A program made the translations under genes and the position numbers. 64,000 bases of DNA, from positions 1-64,000 of the forward strand of contig NZ_JAWUEL010000002.1 in NCBI RefSeq assembly GCF_034119425.1, written 5' to 3'. Shown piece after piece: positions 1-6,070 of the stretch. Under the pieces are notes generated by a model. That model had not been told where the DNA came from, made no database searches, and saw nothing but the letters and a program-made list of their open reading frames with translations. Origin of the DNA: Actinotignum schaalii_C (GTDB lineage Bacteria; Actinomycetota; Actinomycetes; Actinomycetales; Actinomycetaceae). Every line of letters starts with the position of its first letter. Positions within the stretch are counted from its first letter, which is position 1.

Positions 1-80
1 CGCGGACGTATGTCGTGGGACATGCGTGTTTAGGTTGTGGTGGGGTGGGATGGACATATGTCCTGAAACTAGACACCGCT
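1..80. mobile_element. Possible end of an insertion sequence (tentative)
   Basis: The first 80 bases contain the palindrome GGACATATGTCC followed by CTGAAACTAGACAC, and a related GTCGTGGGACATGCGTG a little to the left. Read on the other strand, GTGTCTAGTTTCAGGACAT resembles the terminal repeats I associate with actinobacterial insertion sequences of the IS3/IS481 type. No transposase is inside the window; it would lie to the left. The second terminal repeat cannot be seen, so this is only a suggestion. Confidence 0.25.
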
Positions 81-93
81 AGCCCGACAAAAA

Positions 94-130
94 GTCCGGT
101 ATCAAGCCAAAACTGATACCGGGCTTTCTT
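94..130 (+). terminator. Hairpin, probable transcription terminator
   Basis: Perfect 9-bp inverted repeat CCGGTATCA (96-104) and TGATACCGG (114-122), loop of 9, followed by a short T-rich tail (GCTTTCTT). It would end a transcript entering from the left of the window. The flanking AGCCCG (81-86) and CGGGCT (120-125) also pair, so the stem could be longer or switch to an alternative fold. Confidence 0.6.
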
Positions 131-699
131 GGTAGAAGAGCAATCCTATGTTGAACCTCATGTTGATTTGAGGCTAATGGACAAAAGTGTGGCTAGTGAC
201 GGCGTGTCGTTGGCTTAGAACCGACTTGGATCCGTACGAACTGGATGATCCACAGACAAAGCGCGAGGGAGAGCACCGTTTGAATCCGATTTCGTGTCCC
301 TAACGCGCACTATGGCGCCTACATGGCCAAAAAGCGCACTCTGACTGCCTTGTCCGCCCGTGGATGCGGCGCGTGGCAGCCCGGACCGAACGAGTTTTCC
401 ATCCAGACACGTCACGCCACGGCTGTCAAGAAAGCAAGCTTATTGAGGTGCTCGACCTCAATAAGGCCGACTTCACGCTCTCATAACAGGGCAAACCCCG
501 GATATAACACCAACCATTGGGCGTGTGGACTGTTTTTGTACCGGGTATTGGAGTCTGTCCGGGAGGTGAGACACACTGCGGCGTCGTACTCAAAACAAAA
601 CCTGCGCAAAATGGCTAGTTTTCAGCGATTTCCGTCACACGGGACTATTGTCCGGGGAAATGCTCCATGCGAGCTGATAAAACTCTGGGCAAATTAAGT
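131..699. other. Stretch with no convincing gene
   Basis: Short reading frames exist on both strands, but none has a plausible ribosome site together with a recognisable or compositionally protein-like product. The stretch holds one copy of the recurrent word GCGGCGTCGT (578-587). It ends in the probable promoter of the next gene. I see nothing else in it. Confidence 0.5.
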
Positions 700-712
700 T
701 ATGCTTGACACA
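677..712 (+). promoter_or_regulatory. Probable promoter of a leaderless transcript
   Basis: A -10-like hexamer TATGCT (700-705) lies 6 bases before the ATG at 712, and there is no Shine-Dalgarno sequence between them. This spacing suggests transcription starts at or next to the start codon, giving a leaderless mRNA, which is common in actinobacteria. The -35 region is weak. Inference from spacing only. Confidence 0.4.
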
Positions 713-963
713 TGGAAAATCATCAAGATTTCAGTGGCATCCCCACTGACCTAGAGGAGCACAAGGTTGCCAGGTGGGCGTCGCTCCTCGCTAAAGCCAC
801 CTGGGTTGTCCTCGCGCTTGGACTCGTTATCGGGCTGGTCTTCTGGGCCACGGCAAGCGGAAGTACCGGGCAGGATCTTGGCGTCCTGAGCTGGTGCATT
901 ACTTTTGCCGCTTCCATCGCCTTGATGTCCATCCGCCAATTCCTGCTTTCGGAAAGGAGGTAA
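712..963 (+). CDS. Small two-helix membrane protein
   Basis: An 83-residue protein with two hydrophobic segments, at about residues 24-48 (LLAKATWVVLALGLVIGLVF) and 58-75, and a short polar N-terminus beginning MENHQDF. No family is recognised. It sits 6 bases upstream of the DUF981-like gene and its last codons contain that gene's ribosome site (GGAAAGGAGG), so the two are probably co-transcribed and may form a membrane complex. No ribosome site precedes its own ATG; a leaderless start is proposed. The coding composition is GC-rich like the core genome, unlike the island to its right. Confidence 0.6.
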   Translation: MENHQDFSGIPTDLEEHKVARWASLLAKATWVVLALGLVIGLVFWATASGSTGQDLGVLSWCITFAASIALMSIRQFLLSERR

Positions 964-969
964 CGGGCC

Positions 970-1659
970 ATGCTCATGCAAGGTATTACGTATAACACCA
1001 CCATGGCGCTCGTTGCCGGTGCGATTATGGTGCTCGTGGTTCTTTTCGCCCGCGTGGCTGCGAACCCGAATCACCGCACCCTGGCCGGGTGGGGCTGGAC
1101 TTTCGTCGCTACCGGTGCCTTCCTGGGGATTACCGGTATTCATATGACCCTGACCTGGCCGCTGGCCCAGATCGACGGCGCTTTCTGCTGCTCCGTTGAT
1201 AACATCACCTTCGGTGAGCCGGCAGCCTTCTACGGAATTTTGACCTTTATCGCCGGTATTGCGATTCTGCGCGCTGAAAAGCTTGCGGATAAGGGTGTGC
1301 GTCCCCTCGATTTGGTGGCCACGCTGCGTCCGCTTCTCTACGTGGCCGCTATTGGTGGCTTCGGGCTGGTGCTTTTCGGTATCGCGGGTATGCATTTCGG
1401 TATGTGGCGTCCCCCGGAAATCGAGCCGGTTGCGCGCCTCATGGCCGGATCGCTGATCGAGCCGCTGCTGGTCATGTTCCTGTACGTGGGCACCGGGGTT
1501 TCGGCGATCCTCTCCCCCTTCGTTCCGGATAGCAAGTGGGTGGCGCGTATTGCCGCCATCCTGACCTGGGGCGTGGGCATGCTGTGGATCTTCCTGTCCC
1601 TCACGGTGTTCTACAGCCACGTGGGCTTCTTCCCTCAGCCGGACGGTTCCTATATCTAA
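970..1659 (+). CDS. DUF981-like multi-pass membrane protein
   Basis: A 229-residue integral membrane protein with about six to seven transmembrane helices. Conserved-looking stretches between helices include ITGIHMTLTWPL near residue 55 and FGIAGMHFGMWRPP near residue 137. Both carry a G-(I/M)-H-M/F pattern that suggests two related repeats with a histidine each, possibly metal or heme ligands. From memory this fits the actinobacterial DUF981 family, whose function is unknown to me. The start is supported by the GGAAAGGAGG ribosome site inside the end of the preceding gene. It lies in a two-gene unit with the small membrane protein upstream and ends just before the island boundary. Confidence 0.65.
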   Translation: MLMQGITYNTTMALVAGAIMVLVVLFARVAANPNHRTLAGWGWTFVATGAFLGITGIHMTLTWPLAQIDGAFCCSVDNITFGEPAAFYGILTFIAGIAILRAEKLADKGVRPLDLVATLRPLLYVAAIGGFGLVLFGIAGMHFGMWRPPEIEPVARLMAGSLIEPLLVMFLYVGTGVSAILSPFVPDSKWVARIAAILTWGVGMLWIFLSLTVFYSHVGFFPQPDGSYI

Positions 1660-1682
1660 TAACAGTTCCTATATTTCACATT

Positions 1683-2639
1683 TCATGATGTCGCCGTAGC
1701 GGAAACGCTAGTGCACATCACACGATCCGCGGGGTTTGGCGATGTTCCTGGTGAGCATCCCGGACCCCGCGGATTGCTATTGTTGCTGTCGGAAAAGATG
1801 GACTGCCGAGAGACTGAACGTGTTCGAAAATCTGGTTCGAATAGATAAACGGCGATGTCGCGCTCGCGTGCGGGATCAAGTACTCCCCCACTTTCTGAGC
1901 CGTAGGCGACGATGGCGGTTGGCTGCTTGGTTTCACAGATGTGCCGAATTTCTTCTTTGACGATGGCGCGATTTGCGGTATTTTTCACGCAGCCATGGAG
2001 TCCGATGGCGAGCGTTGAGCCACAAGGGATTCCAGCCAAAGCGTATTCGTCTGAATAAGGTCCGCACATGCGCACATTCGCAATTACAGGAATACCCTCG
2101 TGTTGCGCCCAACTTCCAAGTAGCTGGTTGCGATAAACCGAATGAAGCTTCTCGGCCGCAGGCATATTCGCGTATGTCGAGAAATCGGGAGAAATGATTC
2201 CCCCAAATTCTCTCAATCTATTGATATAACGTTCCGGGTGTTTCCAGAGTCGTTCGAACTTGTAGTCATCTTCGTAGAAATGAATCCACGTTCCGCTATC
2301 TGCCTTGCTTCGTTTTGAGGCAGCTTCGGAGAAAGCAATGAGCTTCTTAGGGATTGCCGTGCACGGATCTATGATAGGGATTCCCCACGGCTCGGCACTA
2401 TCGAGCCGTTCTAAGAGGTTCCAGTTTCGGTTATTCTTTCTTGGCTTTTTATCGCCGGAGGTGGGTGACGGCACAGGGGAGCTTGTGGTAATGACATTGT
2501 GGCCGTACTGAGTTATATTCGTGAATCCACTTAGCACCAATCCGGGTATTTCTTGCATTCCAATTCCAAGTAAGCGTTTAGCTTCGCTAACCATGTATCC
2601 TGCCAAAATTGTTTTTACGGCCACACCATCTAGAAACAT
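1683..2639 (-). CDS. DUF4417-family protein with unusual C-terminal tail
   Basis: A protein of up to 318 residues. The core, about residues 85-265, matches the DUF4417 pattern as I remember it: PWGIPIIDPCTAIPKKLIAF, then WIHFYEDDYKFERLWKHPE, GIISPDFSTYANMP and IVAYGS near the end. The family is common in phages and mobile elements and its biochemical role is unknown. The start is uncertain: ATG at 2639 has no ribosome site, while the internal ATG at 2594 follows GGCAGG. It is the last gene of the minus-strand cassette island, 18 bases after the third immunity gene. The final 40-45 residues are Ser/Pro/Asn-rich, have no counterpart in the family, and are encoded across an 11-bp inverted repeat, suggesting read-through into neighbouring DNA. 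Confidence 0.65.
   Translation of the reverse strand: MFLDGVAVKTILAGYMVSEAKRLLGIGMQEIPGLVLSGFTNITQYGHNVITTSSPVPSPTSGDKKPRKNNRNWNLLERLDSAEPWGIPIIDPCTAIPKKLIAFSEAASKRSKADSGTWIHFYEDDYKFERLWKHPERYINRLREFGGIISPDFSTYANMPAAEKLHSVYRNQLLGSWAQHEGIPVIANVRMCGPYSDEYALAGIPCGSTLAIGLHGCVKNTANRAIVKEEIRHICETKQPTAIVAYGSESGGVLDPARERDIAVYLFEPDFRTRSVSRQSIFSDSNNSNPRGPGCSPGTSPNPADRVMCTSVSATATS
1725..1774. terminator. Inverted repeat at the island edge
   Basis: ATCCGCGGGGT (1725-1735) and ACCCCGCGGAT (1764-1774) are perfect 11-bp arms separated by 28 bases. Position suggests the terminator of the rightward DUF981 gene, but the repeat lies inside the 3' coding end of the leftward DUF4417 gene. Confidence 0.45.
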
Positions 2640-2657
2640 CGGGTTTCTGTGGTGGTT

Positions 2658-3005
2658 TTACAATCGCTTTGAAGGTGGATAGAGCACAACACCGTTCGTG
2701 ATGTCGATAATTTTTTCGGGGAAGTCGCGGTAATCGAGCGAAAGGTATTGGTTGAGGCGTCTGGGGCCATCGTGAACAATACTCACGATCTCAATCGCAA
2801 CAACGAAGAATTCATCGTATCTAGGATCGCCCATTTCAATCCCAAGCTCGCCGGCATTATCACTTTCGAATGCCGCGAAAAAAATACCGATGTATTCCTC
2901 ACCATCGGCAAAAATAATGCGATAGTACACATCCGGATGATCCCAGTAGTAGCCCTCAAGAACATCTACTTGGTCTCGTTCCTCTGGATGTGTGATGTCG
3001 GTCAT
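2658..3005 (-). CDS. Putative immunity protein, cassette copy C
   Basis: A 115-residue acidic protein, paralogous to the genes at 3366-3740 and 4093-4467. All share a core FESDNAGEL.IEM.DPRYDEF followed by IVHDGPRR..QYLS.DYRDF..KIIDIT. This copy has diverged in the N-terminal third (MTDITHPEERDQVDV). I do not recognise a named family. The immunity role is inferred because it is strongly acidic, follows directly after a basic toxin-like protein, overlaps it by 4 bases (ATGA), and the two-gene unit is repeated three times. No signal peptide or membrane segment, so it should act in the cytoplasm. Confidence 0.6.
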   Translation of the reverse strand: MTDITHPEERDQVDVLEGYYWDHPDVYYRIIFADGEEYIGIFFAAFESDNAGELGIEMGDPRYDEFFVVAIEIVSIVHDGPRRLNQYLSLDYRDFPEKIIDITNGVVLYPPSKRL

Positions 3006-3373
3006 TTACTCTTCCTCTTTGTAGGTGTGGCGGGAACGATGTGTGCACCACTCTTTGAATAATGGATATTTGCCCGAGTTGTCGGTTGCCTAATTTTTTG
3101 GTTCCGCGAACGATAAATACCGATCACTACCCCAAAGTCAGCAACCTCTTTATTCGAGTTATTGGGCAAGCGGGATCCGTAGCCGGCGTGTCGTAAAACG
3201 AGCTTCTGGATCGTGACGATGTCTAAAGTGACTGCAGAACGTGACGGATCGTATTCGGGCTGGCCGGGCATGTGCTTAGCCTGCCTGCCGAAATGAATCT
3301 CGGTCGTGAAGCCGTAAACCTCACGGAACTTCAGCTTATGGTAAGGAATCAACTTGCTACGTGGTTTACCCAT
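3002..3373 (-). CDS. Small polymorphic-toxin type 50-like protein, copy C
   Basis: A 123-residue basic protein. The middle and C-terminus carry HFGRQAKHMPGQPEYDPSRS, then LVLRHAGYGS, NKEVADFGVVIGIY and the signature IHYSKSGAHIVPATP. From memory this matches the polymorphic toxin type 50 (Ntox50) domain, a predicted BECR-fold ribonuclease that usually sits at the C-terminus of large secreted toxins or of phage head-morphogenesis proteins. Here it stands alone: only about 30 residues (MGKPRSKLIPYHKLKF...) precede the domain and no delivery region is present. Its start overlaps immunity gene B by 8 bases and its end overlaps immunity gene C by 4. It appears intact. Toxin activity is inferred, not shown. 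Confidence 0.65.
   Translation of the reverse strand: MGKPRSKLIPYHKLKFREVYGFTTEIHFGRQAKHMPGQPEYDPSRSAVTLDIVTIQKLVLRHAGYGSRLPNNSNKEVADFGVVIGIYRSRNQKIRQPTTRANIHYSKSGAHIVPATPTKRKSK
3237..3300. repeat. 64-bp near-identical block, toxin copy C
   Basis: One of three near-identical blocks within the toxin genes, beginning GAACGTGACGGATCGTATTC. It differs from the copy at 3964-4027 at about two positions by eye. Such identity indicates recent duplication or ongoing gene conversion between the cassettes. Confidence 0.85.
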
Positions 3374-3740
3374 ATGTCTCCTCCGGTTGCTTCAGTGGAT
3401 CTCCCGGATAGACCACGGTGTTGTTCGTGATATCGATAATTCTCTCGGCAAAGTCCCGATAGTCGATGGACAAGTACTGGCTGTACCGGCGCGGACCGTC
3501 ATGGATAATCTCACGGATCTCAAATACCAGAACATGAAACTCGTCGTAACGGGGATCGTCCATTTCGATGTCTAGTTCACCGGCGTTGTCGCTTTCAAAG
3601 GCTGTGAAGTAGACCGCGCGGTAACATTCACCATTGGAAAAAGCGATCTCGTAAACGGCATCAGAATGCTCGTTGTCATAATCCCACACAAGCCCAAATT
3701 GGCTGTCTTCTTCAGGGTGGAAAAAGCTATCGTGTCCCAT
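3366..3740 (-). CDS. Putative immunity protein, cassette copy B
   Basis: A 124-residue acidic protein, very similar to copy A (4093-4467) along its whole length, including FHPEEDSQFGLVWDYDNE, FSNGECYRAVYFTAFESDN and RRYSQYLSIDYRDF. It is intact although the toxin-like gene in front of it is frameshifted. Its ATG overlaps the in-frame stop of that damaged gene by one base (TAATG), and its end overlaps the start of toxin copy C by 8 bases. No family name is recognised. Retention of a complete reading frame after loss of the partner fits selection for immunity, but could also mean the damage is recent. Confidence 0.6.
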   Translation of the reverse strand: MGHDSFFHPEEDSQFGLVWDYDNEHSDAVYEIAFSNGECYRAVYFTAFESDNAGELDIEMDDPRYDEFHVLVFEIREIIHDGPRRYSQYLSIDYRDFAERIIDITNNTVVYPGDPLKQPEETYG

Positions 3741-4100
3741 TATCTCCTCCTTGGATCTGCTGGTACTAAGTGCGCTCCGTTTTTGGAATAGTGAATCGTA
3801 GCCCAGGTTGTGGGCAGCCCTGGATCGGAACTGCTGTGCCGATATATGCCAATAACTTGTCCGAGATTGACGATCTCCTTATTCGGACTGGATGTATATT
3901 TTGTCCTCACCGGCGTATCGTAAAACGAGCTTCTGGATGGTGAGAATATCTACTGTCACAGGTGAACGTGACGGATCGTATTCGGGCTGGTCGGGCATGT
4001 GTTTAGCCTGCCTGCCGAAATGAATCTCTGTGGTGAATCCGTAAACTTCACGGAATTTCAGCTTATGGTACGAAATCAACTTGCTACGTGGTTTACCCAT
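3740..4100 (-). pseudogene. Frameshifted toxin type 50-like gene, copy B
   Basis: Translation from ATG at 4098-4100 gives MGKPRSKLISYHKLKF through LVLRYAG as in the two intact copies, then runs into EDKIYIQSE and a stop at 3879. One frame over, the missing half continues: NKEIVNLGQVIGIYRH, TTWATIHYSKNGAHLVPADP, with its stop at 3740-3742 overlapping the next ATG. A small indel between about 3880 and 3910 therefore splits the gene. The C-terminal half is still recognisable, so the lesion is recent, or a sequencing error, or a programmed shift. The truncated product lacks the IHYSK signature and should be inactive. Confidence 0.75.
3964..4027. repeat. 64-bp near-identical block, toxin copy B
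   Basis: Second copy of the block described at 3237-3300, inside the frameshifted toxin gene, on its undamaged 5' side. Confidence 0.85.
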
Positions 4101-4467
4101 GTGCTTCCTCCGAATTCTTCGACGGATTACCTGGATAGACCACGGTGTCGTTCGTGATGTCAATAATCTTCTCAGGAAAGTCCCGGTAATCGACGGACAG
4201 ATATTGGCTATAGCGGTGAGGGCCGTCATGGACTATCTCCAAGATCTCGAAATCTATGACAGAAAATTCGTCATATTGAGGATCGTCCATTTCGATGTCG
4301 AGTTCACCGCAATTGTCACTTTCGTAAGCAGTGTCGTAAACCGCGCGGTAACACTCGCCATTGGAAAAACTGATCTTATAAACGGCGTTGGGATGTTGGT
4401 TGTCATAATCCCATACCAGTCCAAATTGACAGTCTTCTTCAGGATGGTAAATTTTCTTCATTCCCAT
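4093..4467 (-). CDS. Putative immunity protein, cassette copy A
   Basis: A 124-residue acidic protein (MGMKKIYHPEEDCQF...), the first immunity-like gene in transcription order. Shared features with copies B and C are YESDNCGELDIEMDDPQYDEF, HDGPHRYSQYLSVDYRDF and a C-terminal VVYPG. Its ATG overlaps the stop of toxin copy A by one base and its 3' end overlaps toxin copy B by 8 bases, giving strict translational coupling. The function is inferred from pairing, charge and repetition only; the family is unrecognised. Confidence 0.6.
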   Translation of the reverse strand: MGMKKIYHPEEDCQFGLVWDYDNQHPNAVYKISFSNGECYRAVYDTAYESDNCGELDIEMDDPQYDEFSVIDFEILEIVHDGPHRYSQYLSVDYRDFPEKIIDITNDTVVYPGNPSKNSEEAHG

Positions 4468-4829
4468 TATTTCTTCCTTGGATCAGCCGGAACTATATGC
4501 GCTCCGCTTTTTGAATAGTGAATGGTTACCCAAGATGTAGGCAAGTCGGGTCTTGTGGATTGTCGACGGTATAAACCGATTATGAATCCACAATTCACGC
4601 GTTCTTTATTGGAATCTTTTCCGCGCCGCGACCCTGTTCCGGCGTGCCGTAGAACAAGTCGCTGAATCGTGAGAATATCTACCGTGACGGGTGAACGTGA
4701 CGGATCGTATTCGGGCTGGCCGGGCATGTGTTTAGCCTGCCTGCCAAAATGAACTTCAGTGGTGAACCCGTAGACTTCGGGAAACTTGAGCTTGTGATAG
4801 GGAATGAGCTTGCTTCGCGGCTTACCCAT
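4467..4829 (-). CDS. Small polymorphic-toxin type 50-like protein, copy A
   Basis: A 120-residue basic protein and the first gene of the cassette operon. It carries HFGRQAKHMPGQPEYDPSRS, LVLRHAGTGSRRGKDSNKE and IHYSKSGAHIVPADP, the last being the signature of the type 50 toxin domain as I recall it. There is no signal peptide, membrane segment or delivery domain, so it is either an orphan toxin cassette, an intracellular toxin, or a phage-derived remnant. The start at 4829 has GGGGGTGTG just upstream as a ribosome site. The upstream 200 bases are AT-rich and hold a short palindrome that may be an operator. Confidence 0.65.
   Translation of the reverse strand: MGKPRSKLIPYHKLKFPEVYGFTTEVHFGRQAKHMPGQPEYDPSRSPVTVDILTIQRLVLRHAGTGSRRGKDSNKERVNCGFIIGLYRRQSTRPDLPTSWVTIHYSKSGAHIVPADPRKK
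4693..4756. repeat. 64-bp near-identical block, toxin copy A
   Basis: Third copy of the block at 3237-3300. It has a few more differences near its right end (CCAAAATGAACT in place of CCGAAATGAATCT), so copy A is slightly older or less homogenised. Confidence 0.8.
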
Positions 4830-4911
4830 TCACACCCCCGATACAAAATCAGTACAACTTTTCAGAAAAAGGTGTAGGTTTATAGAATGGTTTTGTAAAT
4901 AGTATTCACAG

Positions 4912-4926
4912 CCAGCTTCTAGCTGG
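4912..4926. promoter_or_regulatory. Palindrome upstream of toxin cassette, possible operator
   Basis: CCAGCT-TCT-AGCTGG, 6-bp perfect arms with a 3-base spacer, 83 bases before the first toxin start codon. It is the only clear dyad in the leader and could bind a regulator of the cassette operon. No DNA-binding protein is encoded in the island, so the regulator is unknown. Confidence 0.35.
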
Positions 4927-5062
4927 TCTATATGCCGCTCCTGGCGTCATGATTATCGTATATCTGCGATTATACTTTTGACTAGTGTATTAGGATATAG
5001 TGCGTGATGTCACATGCAATTATTTAGCGTACGCCCTTATATCAATGGCGCACTATCACAGC

Positions 5063-5099
5063 AGCGGCCAGGAAGCTCCCGAAAGAGCCCCTGGCCGCT
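5063..5099 (-). terminator. Hairpin after the deoxyribose-type operon
   Basis: AGCGGCCAGG (5063-5072) pairs perfectly with CCTGGCCGCT (5090-5099). It lies 60 bases past the kinase stop codon. The T-tail is poor on the minus strand, so it may stop transcription weakly or only protect the mRNA end. Confidence 0.5.
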
Positions 5100-5161
5100 A
5101 CTTTCTACGCGCCTTTCACCGCGGGGATATAACCGAGTTCGATCCTATTCCATACCGCCGT

Positions 5162-6070
5162 TTAGCTGTGCAGGAGAGCGAATTCCTCCTTGCTGGCGTA
5201 GGAGGTTTGGGTGCCGCGCTTCGTTACCGAATCGGCAGCGTAGCGATTGGCCATCCGCAAGGAATACTCGATATCGCCGGTGGCCACCACGTAATGCGAG
5301 AAGCACCCGATAAAGGCATCGCCTGCGCCAGTGGTATCCACCGCCTCCACCGGCGTTGCCGGCAACAGCATATCCACGCCCTCGGCCACCCAGAGCACTC
5401 CCCTACCGCCGAGCGTCACAATAACGTTGCGCATGCCCGCCTCCAGCAACGTATGCGCGGCATTGCGAACATCCGGGATAGTTTCTACCGGCATCCCGGT
5501 GAGCAGCGATAGCTCACTTTCATTGGGTGTGAAATAGGTGCAGGCTCGCACCCGGGAAAGCAGCAGATCCGGCTGGGCTGGCGCAGGGTTGAGAAGCACA
5601 TCAATTCCGTGTTTCACCCCGAATTCAATAGCGTAATAGACCGTTTCCAGGGGAATCTCCAGCTGTAGAACGATCAGTTTGCACCTGGAAATCTCAGCCG
5701 CCGCGGCATCAATATCGGCCGGAGTCAGCAAGGAATTAGCACCCTGCACAATAATGATGGAATTCTGGGAATCCGGATTGACGAAAATAGGAGCCACCCC
5801 TGATGTTGCCGCGGTACGCAGCACGTAGGTGGTATCAATCCCGTTGCGCTCGAAATTCGCGACCGTGTTATCGGCAAAGAGGTCATTACCCACTCGGGTC
5901 ACCATCCGCACGGCCGAGCCCAGGCGGGCGGCGGCCACCGCCTGATTGGCTCCCTTTCCACCACAGCCGAGCGCGAAATCAGGCGCCTCCACGGTTTCGC
6001 CGTCTCCGGGCATACGGTTGATATAGGAAATAAGGTCGACCATATTTGAGCCGATTACTGCGATATCCAT
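5162..6070 (-). CDS. PfkB-family pentose kinase, probably (deoxy)ribokinase
   Basis: A 302-residue sugar kinase of the PfkB/ribokinase family. It shows the N-terminal substrate motif GCGGKGANQAVAAARLGS (about residues 34-51) and the C-terminal catalytic motif DTTGAGDAFIGCF with the general-base Asp (about 246-258). It starts MDIAVIGSNMVDLISYINRMP, normal for the family, and its ATG overlaps the stop of the mutarotase-like gene (TAATG). By sequence it could be called ribokinase. The context with deoC, a FucP-like permease and a DUF4432 protein copies the Salmonella deoK/deoP/deoX arrangement, so phosphorylation of 2-deoxyribose to its 5-phosphate, the DeoC substrate, is the better inference. 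Confidence 0.85.
   Translation of the reverse strand: MDIAVIGSNMVDLISYINRMPGDGETVEAPDFALGCGGKGANQAVAAARLGSAVRMVTRVGNDLFADNTVANFERNGIDTTYVLRTAATSGVAPIFVNPDSQNSIIIVQGANSLLTPADIDAAAAEISRCKLIVLQLEIPLETVYYAIEFGVKHGIDVLLNPAPAQPDLLLSRVRACTYFTPNESELSLLTGMPVETIPDVRNAAHTLLEAGMRNVIVTLGGRGVLWVAEGVDMLLPATPVEAVDTTGAGDAFIGCFSHYVVATGDIEYSLRMANRYAADSVTKRGTQTSYASKEEFALLHS

Larger units (their letters stand above)
4830..5161. other. AT-rich intergenic region between toxin operon and kinase operon
   Basis: No gene is supported here. From left to right it holds the presumed promoter and leader of the toxin cassette (minus strand), a palindrome at 4912-4926, an AT-rich tract around 4950-5010, and a GC-rich hairpin (5063-5099) at the 3' side of the deoxyribose-type operon. 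The composition change at about 5040 looks like the right-hand edge of the island. Confidence 0.55.

Noticed and set aside
323..697. Possible 124-codon gene at the left end
   Set aside because: No ribosome site, no recognisable sequence, and it runs into the promoter of the gene at 712.
2658..4829. CRISPR array or simple tandem repeat as explanation for the repeated DNA
   Set aside because: Repeat spacing is about 730 bases and the units are coding genes with diverged parts; there are no short direct repeats with unique spacers.
5000..5512. Plus-strand frame overlapping the 3' end of the kinase gene
   Set aside because: Most of it is antisense to the PfkB kinase; the remainder crosses the hairpin at 5063-5099.
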